64,000 nucleotides of DNA from Nipponacmea schrenckii. Its lineage: Eukaryota; Mollusca; Gastropoda; Lottiidae. A program made the position numbers and the translations under genes. The DNA is taken from positions 2,542,001 to 2,606,000 of the forward strand of contig JAUJPP010000002.1 of NCBI GenBank assembly GCA_030562195.1, given 5' to 3'. Of the stretch, positions 35,908 to 48,868 are shown one piece after another (the first letter of the stretch is position 1; every line of letters starts with the position of its first letter). A model generated the notes under the pieces. It saw only the letters and a program-made list of their open reading frames with translations, searched no databases and was not told the origin of the DNA.

Positions 35908-38869
35908 ATAACTTAAGAACTGCAATACCGAGAGTTACAGTTCTTAACTTCATTTAGATTTTCTATAATTCACTAACCAGAGGGGTACCAACCTCACCTA
36001 CTAAATTTCTTGAGAACTTGGTTTGAAATTTCTATATTTACATTACACAAAATAACTACTACACACCCAACTTGCATTAGAATTTTTTAAAATTACAAAA
36101 TCTTTCAACAACTGCCTGAAATTCCTTAAACAAACTCTCAAATTTCCAGATGGCAATTCTAAGTATTCACAAACAGTTAAAAAAAATTTATGACTTAAAA
36201 ATAAACTCTTCCATTTCCTGTTTCCCTCCAATTCCCATATCGCTAGTTACCAAACTTAGAAAGTTACGTTACTTATTTTTCTTTAATATATTGCACATAT
36301 GAGCATGAAAAAAATGACAGGAATGTGGAAAATGATTTCAACCCACTAACATTAGAACAAAAAACAATAGAAATTCTCCTCTAGATAAAAACTAACCAAC
36401 CAAACCTGATCCTTGTACATTCTTTCTTATCTTCAAACATTAAAGAGTTCATGCAAATCTCAGGCAATTGTTTGATGAAAAACGTGCTTTATTTATGGTG
36501 AACTGTAGAACAATTAACAAGACCTATCTCTGCTACATTTCTAATCTAAACAGAGGTTGATGTTCTTTGAATGTTATTTCCATCAAGATGAATTCTGATT
36601 AAAAGGTAGATCTGGATGTTTTGCTATATGTGTTTATTGTGCAGGTTATTACACCAGGCAAAGATCATCTTAAATATTTTCATTCTTCAATTGTGTTCAT
36701 GTAAATTTTGACCATGAAGTATCATAATTAGTACAAACAATCAATTGACAATTCTTTAAATGCCAAGAACAAAGCTATGATTGAATACAGCATTTGATTG
36801 ATGAGATATTTTTTTTTTTCGACCTACAACTTGTGGTGCAATTCAATTATATCAGAACTTTCAACAAAAGTGCAGTCAACAACAGATAAGAAAAACTAAA
36901 ATCAAGATCTGTATTTTGATCAGGTATATTTTCTAGCTTTACCTGCAATTGAAATGTGCTCTATCAGTTCTTCTGCACAATTTTATTATTTCATTGAAGA
37001 CACTCACCAACAATAAAGAATCCATACAGGAAATGAAGAGGTAATCAGCTTGATGTTAATGTAATCATCAAATTCAATTTCCTTTTTTTTCTTTTTTTTT
37101 TTTAAAAACAGACCATCAATATACAAGTTTAAAAAGCTGTCCTTAAAATCTTCTTTCAAAATGTTGTTTGATTCTGTTCCATATAATAAAAAAGAATTAC
37201 ACATTCTCCAAAAAGTCAACTTTCAGCACAACTTCTAAAGAAAGAAATTATTCCCAAAATTATCTGTGGTCAGCCTACATGTATATTGAACATCTGCTGT
37301 CAATTAGTCATGAAAATATCATACAAACAAACCGTTGTTGCATACAATAAAAAAAATTGTCACCTCACGTTTCATGTTGCAGACGACAAAGTTTTATTTT
37401 GGATTATATATTATTCAGTGTTTTTATATTTATAGTTAATAACATGGAAGTATGATATTAAATTTGAACTTTATATCCATGAATCATAGGAAACTTCTAA
37501 TCATGAGATTGGGTCATTCACACTATCACATGCTGATACAATACAGGGGAATTCCTAGACCTATATAGTCAATTAGTTATAAGTACTAGGAGGATACTTT
37601 CTCATTAATCATGTTTTTTTTCTGATTACAAAATAGTGATATAATTATGTTCATGATATTTTATTGATAAATACTTAAGCTTCTTATTTGGATAAGACAG
37701 AAACAAAACTATTAAGTCAAGAATCCTTTCTACCAACTGGTCCTTGGCATTGGCATTGATTTTTCCCAAATAAGATTTGACCAGTAATGAAAATATAGGT
37801 ATTTCTTTCATTTCATCAGAAGGACAACACATAAAAAAAATTACCTAAGAACTGAACTTACTTTGTATCATATAGGAAAGGGTAAATGGACAAACACTGT
37901 TTTCATCTTTGTCAAGTCATTCTTATACATGCATCAAAGAAAAAAACAGACCTGAACCTAATTGGAATCCATTCGATTTCAACGCTAGACTTAATCAGTC
38001 GAATATTTCCTTAAAATAGGAACTGGTTCAAAATCTATAGTATTCTGTTACAACAATTTCCTAATATTTCATCAAATTGTTTGATAACTTTTCAGATTAA
38101 AATTGTCAATGTAAAAGGAAGATCCTGTTATTTTTATGACAGAATTTCAACATCTCTGGTAAAATGAAATAGGAATTTCCACAAACATTAAGAACTGAAC
38201 AGGAACACTTCCATATTTGATAAATATTTCAGTTTGAAGGACATGCTTAATTAATTAATTCAGCAAAATTATTTAAGAACAGATTCTGATTGGACAAAAT
38301 AAAGAATTAAGACAATAAACATGAAATTTACACCATTTTGTTATGTTACTCATTAGGCTATTTACCCTAAAACTGTACACTGGGGAGAGTCAAAACCCTC
38401 TCTTCTGCGAAATCCAATATATAATAATTGTGTTGGGAGTCATTTCTCAAGAGAGCACACCCCGAATTACAGCACAAGATACAAGAACTTGTCGTGAGTA
38501 TTTTGTACAAAGAAAGCAATGAAATTATTTTATAGTGAATCAAAGTGAACAATGAACTAAATGAATAAATGAAGAAAAATGTGCGTTTCGGTAAAAAATA
38601 TACATGGCAGTTATTATTTCCCTGCAGAGTTGCAGAGCAGACAATTGTTCCAAACATGAAAAAAAATAATGTAAACATGAACATTATTGAAAGAATTCCC
38701 TGAAAGGTCAAAAGCAATGAATTAGATTAAGAGAATAAATATTCATCAATGGTTAGAACATTTCTACATACTGAATCATACAATTAATATTTACTATTTA
38801 CTCTAACTATATTAAATTAAACTAGTTATTCTACTTTCATTCTAATTTTATTTTAAATCTTAGTTCTAT
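35908..38869. other. non-coding stretch
   Basis: A minus frame at 36043-36231 (62 codons) starting next to the foldback has a protein-like look (PSGNLRVCLRNFRQLLKDF) but no splice signals or known motif. A minus frame of 116 codons at 38367-38717 is phenylalanine- and serine-rich in the way A+T-rich chance frames are. Poly-T runs lie at about 36812 and 37083. Confidence 0.35.
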
Positions 38870-39145
38870 GCACTTGTATCCCACATTTATACTTGTGTTA
38901 TCCTTCTTTTATACTTGTGTTATCCTACTCTTATATTTGTGTTAACCTACTTTATACTGTGTTAACCTACTTTATACTTGTGTTATCATAATTTTATACT
39001 TGTGTTATCCAACTTACTTGCGTTATCCCACTTTTATACTTGTGTTATCCAACTTTCATACTTGTGTTATCCAACTTACTTGTGTTATCCCACTTTTATA
39101 CTTGTGTTATCCAACTTTTATACTTGTATTATCCACCTTTATACA
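38870..39145. repeat. minisatellite, about 22-bp unit
   Basis: About twelve imperfect head-to-tail copies of a unit built on TTTATACTTGTGTTATCC plus two to four variable bases (AACT, CACT, TACT). Units range from about 17 to 24 bp; shorter ones lack the TTATA part, as in CAACTTACTTGCG. Variants include GTGTTAACC and CTTGTATTATCC. An open frame of 67 codons across part of it (38978-39181) only reflects the repeat (YLCYPTYLCYPTF). Confidence 0.92.
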
Positions 39146-42100
39146 GTAATAAATTTAGTATCCCATTTTATACTTTTATGAAAATACAACAGTAAATTCA
39201 GAATCAAACTCGAAATACCACTTTTATATTTTCTTATACATTTATCCCACTTTGGTAATTGCTTCTGTCCTGTTTTAGCACTAAGTTTTGTCCTACAAAT
39301 CTGTTATACTACAACTACTTTTAGATTTATTTACACATTATTTTAGGCCGAATTTTTGTAAACAATCCACACTTTGACATCCTCATAAAAAATTCTCAAA
39401 ATTGGATGCCCACCAAAATAAATTATTTGATAGCGACTTTATCACCACCTATCAATGAAGTCTGCCACTCTATAAAATCTCCTTATTCAGCAAAATAATT
39501 CCCTTCATTTCCATGGTTTTACTGAGTAAAGTGAGAAGTGTATCTCAAATGCTTAATTATTAATAAGACTGAATGTAGATTGTCACCAATAATTCACTTC
39601 GTTTCACACAGACTTGGAATTCCAAGTCCGTTAGATTTTAAAAGAGTAGCAATTTGAAACATTTCATGAAAGCTTTCTTAGCAAGGTAGCACAAGTCCAA
39701 TGCAGAAGTTAAGTTATCAAAAATTTACAACACACAATTCATGTTGGCATTAAGAAATCAAGGTATAGCACTAAAATTAATTCTTCTGCCCCTATCAAGA
39801 CCCTATATACTAGAAATTCTTATTAACTTAAATGTATTTATATAAAATATATATAACCTGTAAGTTTACATAATTGGCCCATCAAAGTGTTTTAAAAATG
39901 CGGTCAGAAAAATGTCTATCAATTATAATACTTTTTTATCCACCTCAAATTGTAAAACAGGTTTTGGGTTTCTTTAAAAATTCTTTTATTATGAATATGT
40001 AGAAATATAGTAAGGTTATATTAATAATGAAATAGAGATCAACTGCCGGGTTTAACCTAAATCTTACTGCCTCATATTCCATTGAATTTATACACTTCAA
40101 AGTGACCCAAATTTTTACATTCCTTAAATATCATACCCTAGCTTTACTCTTGCAGGGTTCATATATTCACACATATTATAAGTATATTAATTTACAATAA
40201 AATTCAATAAAAAATAATCATTTGCATACCTTCATTCAGTTTTGTCAATTACACGTACTGTATATTATGCATATTAAAATTATGTTGTACCGTATATGAA
40301 TGAAAACTGTTCATAACTTTATCATAACCTTTTAGTCCTTATCACTCATTCATATTTTAATACCAATTTATGTCATATTGGGTCAGGTGTGGCTCAGGTT
40401 TCAGATATTTGGCTGAGATATATGCACTAGTGGTCTTTGTTGGGGCTGTAACCTAGGGATGTCACATAACATATTTTGATAGCATGAAGATTTAACTTGA
40501 ATAACTTTACATATCTAATCAAATAATTTCAAATCATTTACCTTTTCTGGGTTTTTTTTCAAAGCCTAATGGATACATGATCTAATCCAAAGACTTAATC
40601 CAGGAACATCAAAAAATCTAATATGCTTTTTCTTGTTCTGACAAAATAGTGAGCTAAAGGTTAAAGTTTCAATAAATCTCCAAAATGGAGATTTGTTAAG
40701 TGCTTGATGAATTTGAAATAATCTAGAATTCTCAGTAATACATTTCACAATAGAATTGGCTCTGAAATCAAATGATTCATTTATAACATTATCAATTATA
40801 AAATATAGATCCTGTTATCCCTGAATTTCTTAGAACAAGTTTCTAATTCTGATACTTTCTATTTCTCAACAACAGACTTCCTAAATCAACACTCATTCAT
40901 TCTCCTTTTATCAATCTAAAGTACAGGAAGTTGAAATATCAAGCCACCCATTCATAAAAATTTGAAGAGGTTTACTGTTAGCAACAGTGTATGTCAATAG
41001 CTTTTTCTGATCTCCGTTTACTAAAGAGCCGTAACATAGTTGAGGGAACATATTGTACCATGGTATTTCAAAATGTCAAATGAAAAAAAATACTGTTTAA
41101 AAATCATTCTTGTTTTTAGAGCATTATGTCTAGGAATGTTACAGCTGTTTTGTTGTACACTTCAATCTGCACAGAACAAATGTAGCTTGAAATATCAAAT
41201 AAAATTTAGACCACCATGCCAATTAAAAGAAGTGCAATGCAGCATTTATAGAAGAAACTGTTTGCAAGAAAATTTGCAGTTAGTAACTCAGTAACTCAAC
41301 TTTTTTATATTGAATGCTTAAAAATCTTTAATCGACATGAAGCTGCAGTTGTTCCAAAATATCTAAATGACAATGCATTTTTTCAACCCTTTCAACCCTA
41401 AACAAAATGCACAGCACATATATCACCAGAAAAAAACTGTCTGCACATCAAATATGGATATAATCTAGTTATTTTGGAATGGCTAAGCCAGGTGTCTCCT
41501 GAAAGAAAAAGAGATTCACATTCAATGCACATTATCAAACAAAAGTCTGATCATCATCATCTGCTGAAAATCTTGAATACAAACTTTTCCATGATCAGCA
41601 TATTAATATATCATATATACTTAAGTGAAGAAATTAGCACCATCCATGATCTGCTGCACCATATTTTCTTTATGAGAGAACTAAAGGACAATATAAGTTA
41701 ATGGTAATTTGAGATTGGTATACTCAACATAGAGGTTAATCCCATTTTAATAGACCCTGCTATCATTATCAAAATAAGAGGTCAAGGACTAGGCCCATTA
41801 GTGTACCAAACTATCCTATTCAGTAAGCTTTATAATAGGCACAATATGTGACTGCTTGCTAGAAATCAAATGAACCAAAAGAGCTTTGCCTCCTACTTTT
41901 CTGCATCAGATTGAGCTACATTAGATACAGTGGGTATAGGTTTATAATTTTATCATAGTTCTGATAGTATTTAAGACATTGAAATTAAAATTGATAGTAC
42001 AAAAACAAACGCATCAGACATCAATTTTTCTTTAAAAAATTTTAAAAGGGATATTTTAAAAATAAACATTAAAGAAATAATCAAAACAATCAAACAAGTA

Positions 42101-42482
42101 ACTATGTGGACCTTAAACAACAGTTAAAGACCTGAGCTGTGTTGTGTTTTTCACAAATTAATTAATTGAAGTGAAGACTCTTAAAAGAGACTTGAGAAAA
42201 GTTCATGTATGTTTTCAAAATTTGTTAGCAGACTATTAAACATGATAATTTATATAAAAAGTCTGTAACTCTTGGTGAAACATATTTGTGGTTTCCCATA
42301 AAACCATCTAATGCTTGTGTCAGTCTGTGGTTAGCTGTAAAAACCACTGAAGATAGCTACACAAACAAATACTTACAATGGCCTACCACAGAATATTTTT
42401 AAATAGCTTGAAAAGTTGTAATTACATCCCTTCATTGAACAATGAAACAATAAGGTTTTTTTGTTTATGAAATAACAGTCAT
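39146..42482. other. non-coding stretch
   Basis: No exon is recognised. It contains the perfect 18-bp palindrome at 39611-39628. Frames reach 84 codons at most. Confidence 0.4.
39611..39628. repeat. perfect 18-bp palindrome
   Basis: GACTTGGAATTCCAAGTC is identical to its own reverse complement, centred on an EcoRI-type GAATTC. It has no loop and no further pairing outside. It could be a dimeric protein-binding site or simply chance. Confidence 0.8.
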
Positions 42483-42714
42483 GGTCATGTCCAAGAAGCT
42501 TATTGGATAGTAATCATTAAGTCATGATCATGTCTGTCCAAGAAGCTGTAATTTTCAATAAAAACCTACATGTATATAAAACTTGCAGTTGCGGCATTTT
42601 CTTCTTATTTCTTTCCTATCCTAGGTTACGGTCATGTCCAAGAAGCTAGTTGGAAAGTATTCTTTAGGTCATGATCATGTTTGATTAAGAAGCTGGTATC
42701 ATTCACTGAAAAAC
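42483..42714. repeat. two-copy direct duplication, 147-bp spacing
   Basis: GGTCATGTCCAAGAAGCT at 42483 recurs at 42630. Each is followed by a TTGGATAG/TTGGAAAG box, a GTCATGATCATGT box, a second AAGAAGCTG box and then AAAAAC. Within each copy the CATG...AAGAAGCT module itself occurs twice, so the structure is a nested duplication of a module of about 45-60 bp. Similarity is moderate, hence older than the duplication at 3774. Confidence 0.75.
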
Positions 42715-43235
42715 AAGCAATACAAAGAAACTGTCACTGACTAAACTTAATCAAAATTAACCATAAAAGTTTCTGCCTGTAGTACCAGTATTTTCTGACT
42801 TATGAGAAATATTTCTTATGAAAGAAGTTGTATAATGGTAATAATCACATACACATAAGGCAATAAATTTAATGCTGAGTTGTTTGAATTTCATATTAAA
42901 AAATAAATCAATGAATAGACCCAATACAGGAAACAGGTACACTGTGTATACTCATAAACATGCAATTTTATATATCATTTTACGGGAAAAAATAAAGTAA
43001 AGCCATATGTGTATGACTATTAAACAATAAACGCCAGCTGAATTCCCACCACTTTCTTAGATGGTTTTCTAAAGGGTAATATGCATATTAAAATATCAAA
43101 TCTATCAAACCAATAGTTGGCACAAATTAAATCTGTGAAGGTTTCCTCAATGTATCAAAAGCAATGTTTATTTCTGGGTTATCATCATTGGTAAAAGGTC
43201 TGAGCAAGTCAAAATTGAAATCAGACAGAATAAAA
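42715..43235. other. non-coding stretch
   Basis: No exon or repeat is recognised. This is the left approach to the 40-bp array. Confidence 0.4.
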
Positions 43236-43343
43236 AAGTATGCCATAAATAGACCAGGTATGTCACAAATAGACCAGTATGTCACACAAGTTATATCATG
43301 AATAGACATTGTATGGCATAAATAGACAAGATATGTCAATAAA
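43236..43343. repeat. degenerate short-unit edge of the minisatellite
   Basis: Imperfect units of about 20 to 25 bp built on TATGCCATAAATAGACCAGG. They share the ATGCCACAAA and AATAGACAAG boxes of the 40-bp units to the right but lack the CAGAAAGGATTTACAATG insert. They look like the ancestral, shorter form of the array. Confidence 0.75.
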
Positions 43344-43960
43344 GTTATGCCACAAAGAGAAAGGATTTACAATGAATAGACAAGTTACCGGTATGCCACA
43401 AACTACAATGAATAGCAAGTAATGCCACAAACAGAAAGGATTTACAAAGAATAGACAAGTTATGCCACAAACAGAAAGGATTTACAATGAATAGCAAGTA
43501 ATGCCACAAAGAGAAAGGATTTACAAAGAATAGACAAGTTATGCCACAAACAGAAAGGATTGAAAATGAATAGACAAGTTATGCCACAAAGAGAAAGAAT
43601 TTACAATGAATAGCAAGTTATGCCACAAACAGAAAGGATTTACAAAGAATAGAAAAGTTATGCCACAAACAGAAAGGATTTACAATGAATAGACAAGTTA
43701 TGCCACAAAGAGAAAGAATTTACAATGAATAGCAAGTTATGCCACAAACAGAAAGGATTTACAAAGAATAGACAAGTTATGCCACAAACAGAAAGGATTT
43801 ACAATGAATAGACATGTTGTACCACAAACAGAAAGGAGTTACAATGAATAGACATGTTGTACCACAAACAGAAAGGAGTTACAATGAATAGACAAGTTTT
43901 TTCAATGGATAGACAAGTTATGCCACAACAGAAAGGATTTCCAATGAATAGAATTGTCAT
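43344..43960. repeat. minisatellite, 40-bp unit with 119-bp higher order
   Basis: Sixteen units, mostly 39 or 40 bp, each containing GTTATGCCACAAACAGAAAG, then GATTTACAATGAATAGACAA. Three variants recur: one with GAGAAAGAATTTACAATG and AATAGCAA (39 bp), one with TACAAAGAATAG, one standard. The triplet starting at 43578 repeats at 43697, exactly 119 bp later, and the next boundary is at 43816. Units starting at 43816 and 43856 share the private GTTGTACC and GGAGTTAC changes. The unit near 43896 is a partial one. Confidence 0.95.
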
Positions 43961-44100
43961 AATGCTGCAAATGTCCAGCTATGTCAAAATAATGACAGGA
44001 TTAACCACAAGTGGACAAGGTATTCTGTGAAAAGACAAGGTTTGCCAAAAGTAGGTAGGACATGCCATGAATAAACCAGATATGCCACAAATAGACAAGC
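43961..44100. repeat. degenerate right edge of the minisatellite
   Basis: Units of about 20 to 30 bp with TATGCCACAAATAGACAAG, CATGCCATGAATAAACCAG and similar. Like the left edge they lack the long insert of the central units, so the young 40-bp block sits inside an older short-unit array. Confidence 0.7.
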
Positions 44101-45832
44101 AAGAACTAAATAAATAAAAAAAATGACATGCTTCAAATACGACAGGCAGAGAATATTTTACCCATACATTCCGTGTCTCACATTGGCACTGTGTCCGTCT
44201 GGTTCTTTTCCACAAAAAAGATAATTCCAACTAGTCTTTATATTGTTATTTATTTGTGCATCAGGAACAATTATTCATGATTTTTAATAATAGATAGCAA
44301 ATAAAGCCAACAACAGAAGATTTTAATTTTCAATTCTTAGTTCAGTGTGACCGACAGACACAACTTACATATTTATATTGTTATAATAGGAAATATTAAA
44401 CTGTTGGATTATTGATTGTGAAATACTAATTAACACCTTGTGACAAGGTAAGAAGTGGGGGTGTTTAATCGCTGTAATAACTAGTTGTTATTCCAGTAAA
44501 TATATTCACAAGACAATATTTGAAAATGAATCAAAAAATGGGTTTGCTATTCGTTTGACCAATTATACCTTAGTTTCATAAACGGGAATTAACTAACCCT
44601 AGCTTATTGTTTTTACAGCTTACCATTGTAATTAGAGCTTTCAATGTGTGTCTAAAAGGTTAAAAAATGACTTGTCAGTTCTTGTCACCCTGCCATACTT
44701 AGAAAAGACATGTATAATCGCCATCATGGGGCTCCAAGACACATGGTTTTCTCCCCCAAGAAAATATGGTGCAGGGTCAAGTAGCTGCCAAGTGTGTATA
44801 GCAATACTCATGTTAATACGTAAATATGGTTGAATATTTGCAGACAATGTTTTAGACATTATGCCAGAGAAATTGGATTTAAGAAGTACAATTAACAAGT
44901 TGTGATGTAAAGTTTATGATGAAACAAGACAGTGTAATGGTCTTATATATCAAAGTACAGTATACAGAAATTGTTTTGAATAGGTTTTTTAATTTGGTGT
45001 ATCTCTAATACTTTTGGAGACTATTTACATTTAATCAAAACTAAACCTCACCATTCAAAATGGCAAATTATAGACTTTAATAAGTTACATTTTACATATC
45101 CTTTAACAACTATGTAATAGTGGACAGTTGAACAGCATGTATGGAAATATATGCCAGCCCTATATCTTACACCAATGAATTCCTTTTCCACTACCTTTTT
45201 AAAATTATCATTCTGCTGTTTTTGTCGTTTGTGAACGAGCAAGCACATACATGTAGCATAAACTTAATCCATATGATAAACTATATTTTTAGATCTTTTG
45301 TAGGAGGGCTTGAACTGAGCAACGGGTAAACTTTCAAAGAATCAAACAACTCATTAGACATTTCAAAGGCTTTCCGTCTTTTTTTGTTTAAGTCTGTGAC
45401 ATTTATCAAGACAATTGTGCAAGGGAATAAAAAAAATTTTTCATAATTCATGTAGGTTGGATATAATAAAATAATTTAACTAATACAGAAGTTCTGATCA
45501 TTAAATAAAATCAGGAATGTCACTGGTAGTGTTGGGAAATCAGACAACAAGTTTTAACAATTATCTAGCCAGAATAGTAATGCAGTCTCACTCAGATTAA
45601 CCCAATCGGTATATTGGCAGTAATATATATCAAAATATTTTCAACACTTTTTCAGTCAATTATTTCTCCTCTGTCCACCAAAATCAATTTGAGCCCAAAG
45701 AGTCAAAATTAATTTTTGGTCCAAAATTGAAAATTTTCCTTATCAAATTATTAAAAAAATTGCCATTTTCTGAATGGCTTTGGCTTTTTCAGCCCTTTAC
45801 TGTCACTGTGGACAAACCAAGGGTGCCAGAGA
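44101..45832. other. non-coding stretch
   Basis: Frames open on both strands at 44641-44898 (85 and 61 codons) show no family signature. ACCTTGTGACAAGGT at about 44434 is a small hairpin. No gene is called. Confidence 0.4.
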
Positions 45833-45917
45833 GTTGTGCTTTTCAGGGTAATTAGCTGAATATTGGATCTACATCATGTATATCCAATATTCAGCTAATT
45901 ACCGTGCAAAGCACAAC
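45833..45917. repeat. 85-bp near-perfect palindrome
   Basis: The left arm 45833-45868 and right arm 45882-45917 match as inverted copies at 34 of 36 positions (boxes GTTGTGCTTT, GGTAATTAGCTGAATATTGG). The centre also pairs: TACAT, one base, ATGTA. The whole can therefore fold with a loop of about one base. Weak similarity seems to continue outside (GTGCCA to the left, TGGCAC to the right; TGTCACT to the left, AGTGACA to the right), so the inverted repeat may be a few hundred bp in all. It is most likely a foldback transposon or MITE. Confidence 0.85.
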
Positions 45918-48740
45918 ATCTAGATTACATGGCACAGTAAACCAGAATGCTGTATCTCTATTGGTTCAAGAGTGACAGCCCCACAAAGTTTGTGTACAAA
46001 AAGAACTCAATTATTTGTAGAAATTTCCGTTACAAACATACAATCTGATTAAAATAAAGTTATAGATTATTCTTTCCTAATCTTTAAACTAATACACGTC
46101 ATCTGAATTCTTCTTTATATCATCAGAAGAAGACATATTGCATGCTTGCTGATCAAAAACACTATATTTGGTTTACAATATGCTATTTCATAGTACAATT
46201 AAAACAATTAACCAAGGTTATTAGGTAAAATCAAAATCATTTATTTCTGACAAAGGATCATATTTCAGAATTAATTCTAGTTAATTATATGATGGATAAA
46301 AAAATAACAGTAATCTTTAGCCTCCCTTTTTCTAGGTCAATGATCTAGATTAATCTCAAATCAATAATTTTTTTAACAATAACATAACACATTGAAGGTA
46401 CAAAAGATAATGTACATGTACCTCAATATTTGAACAAGATAGCAATCTAACAATATGCTCTTTGGAAAACAGCTCTGAACCCCATATGTTATCACAATTC
46501 TACACAATATCGTTCGAAAAATGGCTATTAAATAAACAGACATCAATGATCTATGTTTGAAATAGCAATTTCAGAATATTTGTAGTCAAGACTCCTTTAA
46601 TTAGAAATTCTGCAAGTTGCAGGTTGCATATAAAACATACATTACTTGTCATTCAACATTCCTTACTCTTATAACATAAACCTTTCACTTCTGCCTAATT
46701 TATTCTAAAAATAGCCTTCAGCAAAAATATCACACTGGCATTTCAAAGGAAATATAGACCAATATATGTCTGAGATCCTTGTTTTAACTTGACGTCATGT
46801 GATCTGCATTCAGTTGTGCTGGTCTACATTATGCACATCTAATTTGCCACCAATTTAATTAAGGAAGAAGCTTTCAATTTCTTACATCTAGAATACGCCT
46901 TTTCTCTTTATATGTATGTCTTTATTATGCCTTAGTTAGACCTGCTAAAACATACTTTTTTTTTTAGAATATTATGAATTCAATCAAAGGGGATAAGCCA
47001 AAATGCTATAGATACTGTAGATAGGTTCAAACATTAATTTAAAGGGATACTGCGTCTTAGCACGAACATAAAATGTTAGTTCTTAAGAATGATCAATATG
47101 AGTATATATTCATCAGTGAACTTACCTGGTGTCATAAAATAACAGAATCCCTAAAAATTTTGAAAACTTACAAAACTAAGTCAAAGCTTAATCATTTTAT
47201 GAAACGTTTTTCAATAATCAAATACTTCTTTATGAATAATTACTTAGTTTTTTGGGGCATTTACTTATTTTTTTATGTTGTTTATGGCAGCAGGTTTATT
47301 TACTGATGAATAGAGCTCTCATTGGTCATGTTTAAATTTTCAAATTTTATGTTCATTCTAAAATCTATTATCAGTTTAAGAGATCCAATTTTAATTAAAC
47401 TTTTTATTTCATTATTGTCACTTCAAAGCTATTAACAACCAAACCGTACAAAAAAATAATTTACAGATTCTAAACAGAAACATTTATTTGGATAATGGCC
47501 TGCAATTCTAAAGTTATAGATTGAAAAAACTAACCTGAGTACCTTGCACTATAGTTTCAAGTAAGTGTCCATTTGTATCCCTTTCATTCATAAATTTGTC
47601 AGAGATAGTCCGAAGAGCATGTTATGAACTGTTATCACTCATTTGAATCTCTCCCGTGGCAGATTTCAGAAATAATATACTTGAGTTTTTAAGTCTACAG
47701 TTGATTATTCAGTAAGAGGATGCTTGAACTAAGAGTTAATATAATTATTTATTCTAAGATCTAAAATTAGTATAAATAGGATATATAGAAATTAGTTTTA
47801 ATAAACATAAAGCTCTGATTTCACCCGATCTCCATTTATTTCACTTCCTTTCCTTCTAGAGAATTAAAATTTTAAAGAGTGGCTGCTGCATGTCATTGAA
47901 AAAAGCTGAAACATGCAATTTCTTTGGAGTAGCATGTGTACTCTTCTGTACTCGAAGAGAGGTGGGGGTGGCTCTCTATCTCTCTCTGTTCTTACTTTTT
48001 GAATCAGGGGTGATTGATAAACACTTCTCATTGCATAAGTCACAGAAGGTACCTTAATACTTGTTCAACAATGTTCATCATTAACCTTGCTTAAAGTCTC
48101 TGCATATATTACTTTTAAACTCATCTTATATAAAATCAAGTACAATTCAGGCCAGAATGTAATCATCAAAATCTCATCAAAATTTTATAATACCTTGTGC
48201 TTTTGGCAACCAATATCAAAATCCCATCTGAATAAATAAGAAACAAATCTATCAATACTTACTTCCAGAGGTAAAATAAAATATAAAAAAACTTTTTACA
48301 CGTCTGCCAACAAAAGCTAATTTATAATTCTATCCTCACTTCTTTCATGACTTGAAGACAGATCAGCTCATAATGCTTTTGGTTTTATTCCTTTATTTGC
48401 AATCACTGAGGACTCATTTCTAAGCTTGATTAATTATTTACATATATTTCTCATAGCCGTGTCTGAATTAAATTTACTACTGTCATATCTAGTGTTCTGA
48501 CATTTGACGACAATGTTTTTAAGTTAGCAGGAAAAATGTTATTAGACTCAAGTGGTAAGTGACACCAGCTCTCACGGATTTGAGAGTTAGAATGGCTACA
48601 CTAGCTATCTCATATTTTGATCCAAATTTTTAGGATATGGTTATGCCATTCAGGAAATTTATTTCAAATCCTTTTGTCATGTTCAATTTCATAATCTTGA
48701 GTTCATAAATAATTCACTTCTTGAAAGTTTATTTTTTTCT
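45918..48740. other. non-coding stretch
   Basis: No exon is recognised. A TTTAAAGGGATACTGCG box at about 47039 resembles the start of elements seen near 28155 and 52327, but the following sequence does not align. CT-rich simple sequence lies at about 47975-47990. Confidence 0.35.
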
Positions 48741-48868
48741 ACATTTACTTCCCACTATTCTGCAACTAATGGGCTTATGAGACGGGCAAAGGTATGCAAT
48801 GTGCAATGAAAGTAAATTTTGCAATTTCCAACTGTCAAGGGATCTTCAGCATGCACAGTCTGTAGGAA
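48741..48868 (-). repeat. short interspersed repeat, copy with internal deletion
   Basis: This aligns with 33930-34086: CTATTCTGC, ATGGGCTTATGAGACGGGCAA, ATGCAATGTGCAATGA, TTTCCAACTGTCAAGGGATC, GCACAGTCTGTAGG. About 30 bases present in the best copy are missing, and the junction falls at a TTTTGC that occurs on both sides of the missing part there. Confidence 0.75.

Noticed and set aside
38367..38717. Minus frame of 116 codons.
   Set aside because: Rich in F, S, L and I as expected from translating A+T-rich non-coding DNA; no splice signals or motif.
38978..39181. Plus frame with repeated YLCYPT.
   Set aside because: It is a translation of the 22-bp minisatellite and not a protein repeat.
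43979..44230. Minus frame of 83 codons overlapping the right edge of the 40-bp array.
   Set aside because: Most of it is translated tandem repeat; no protein signature remains outside the array.
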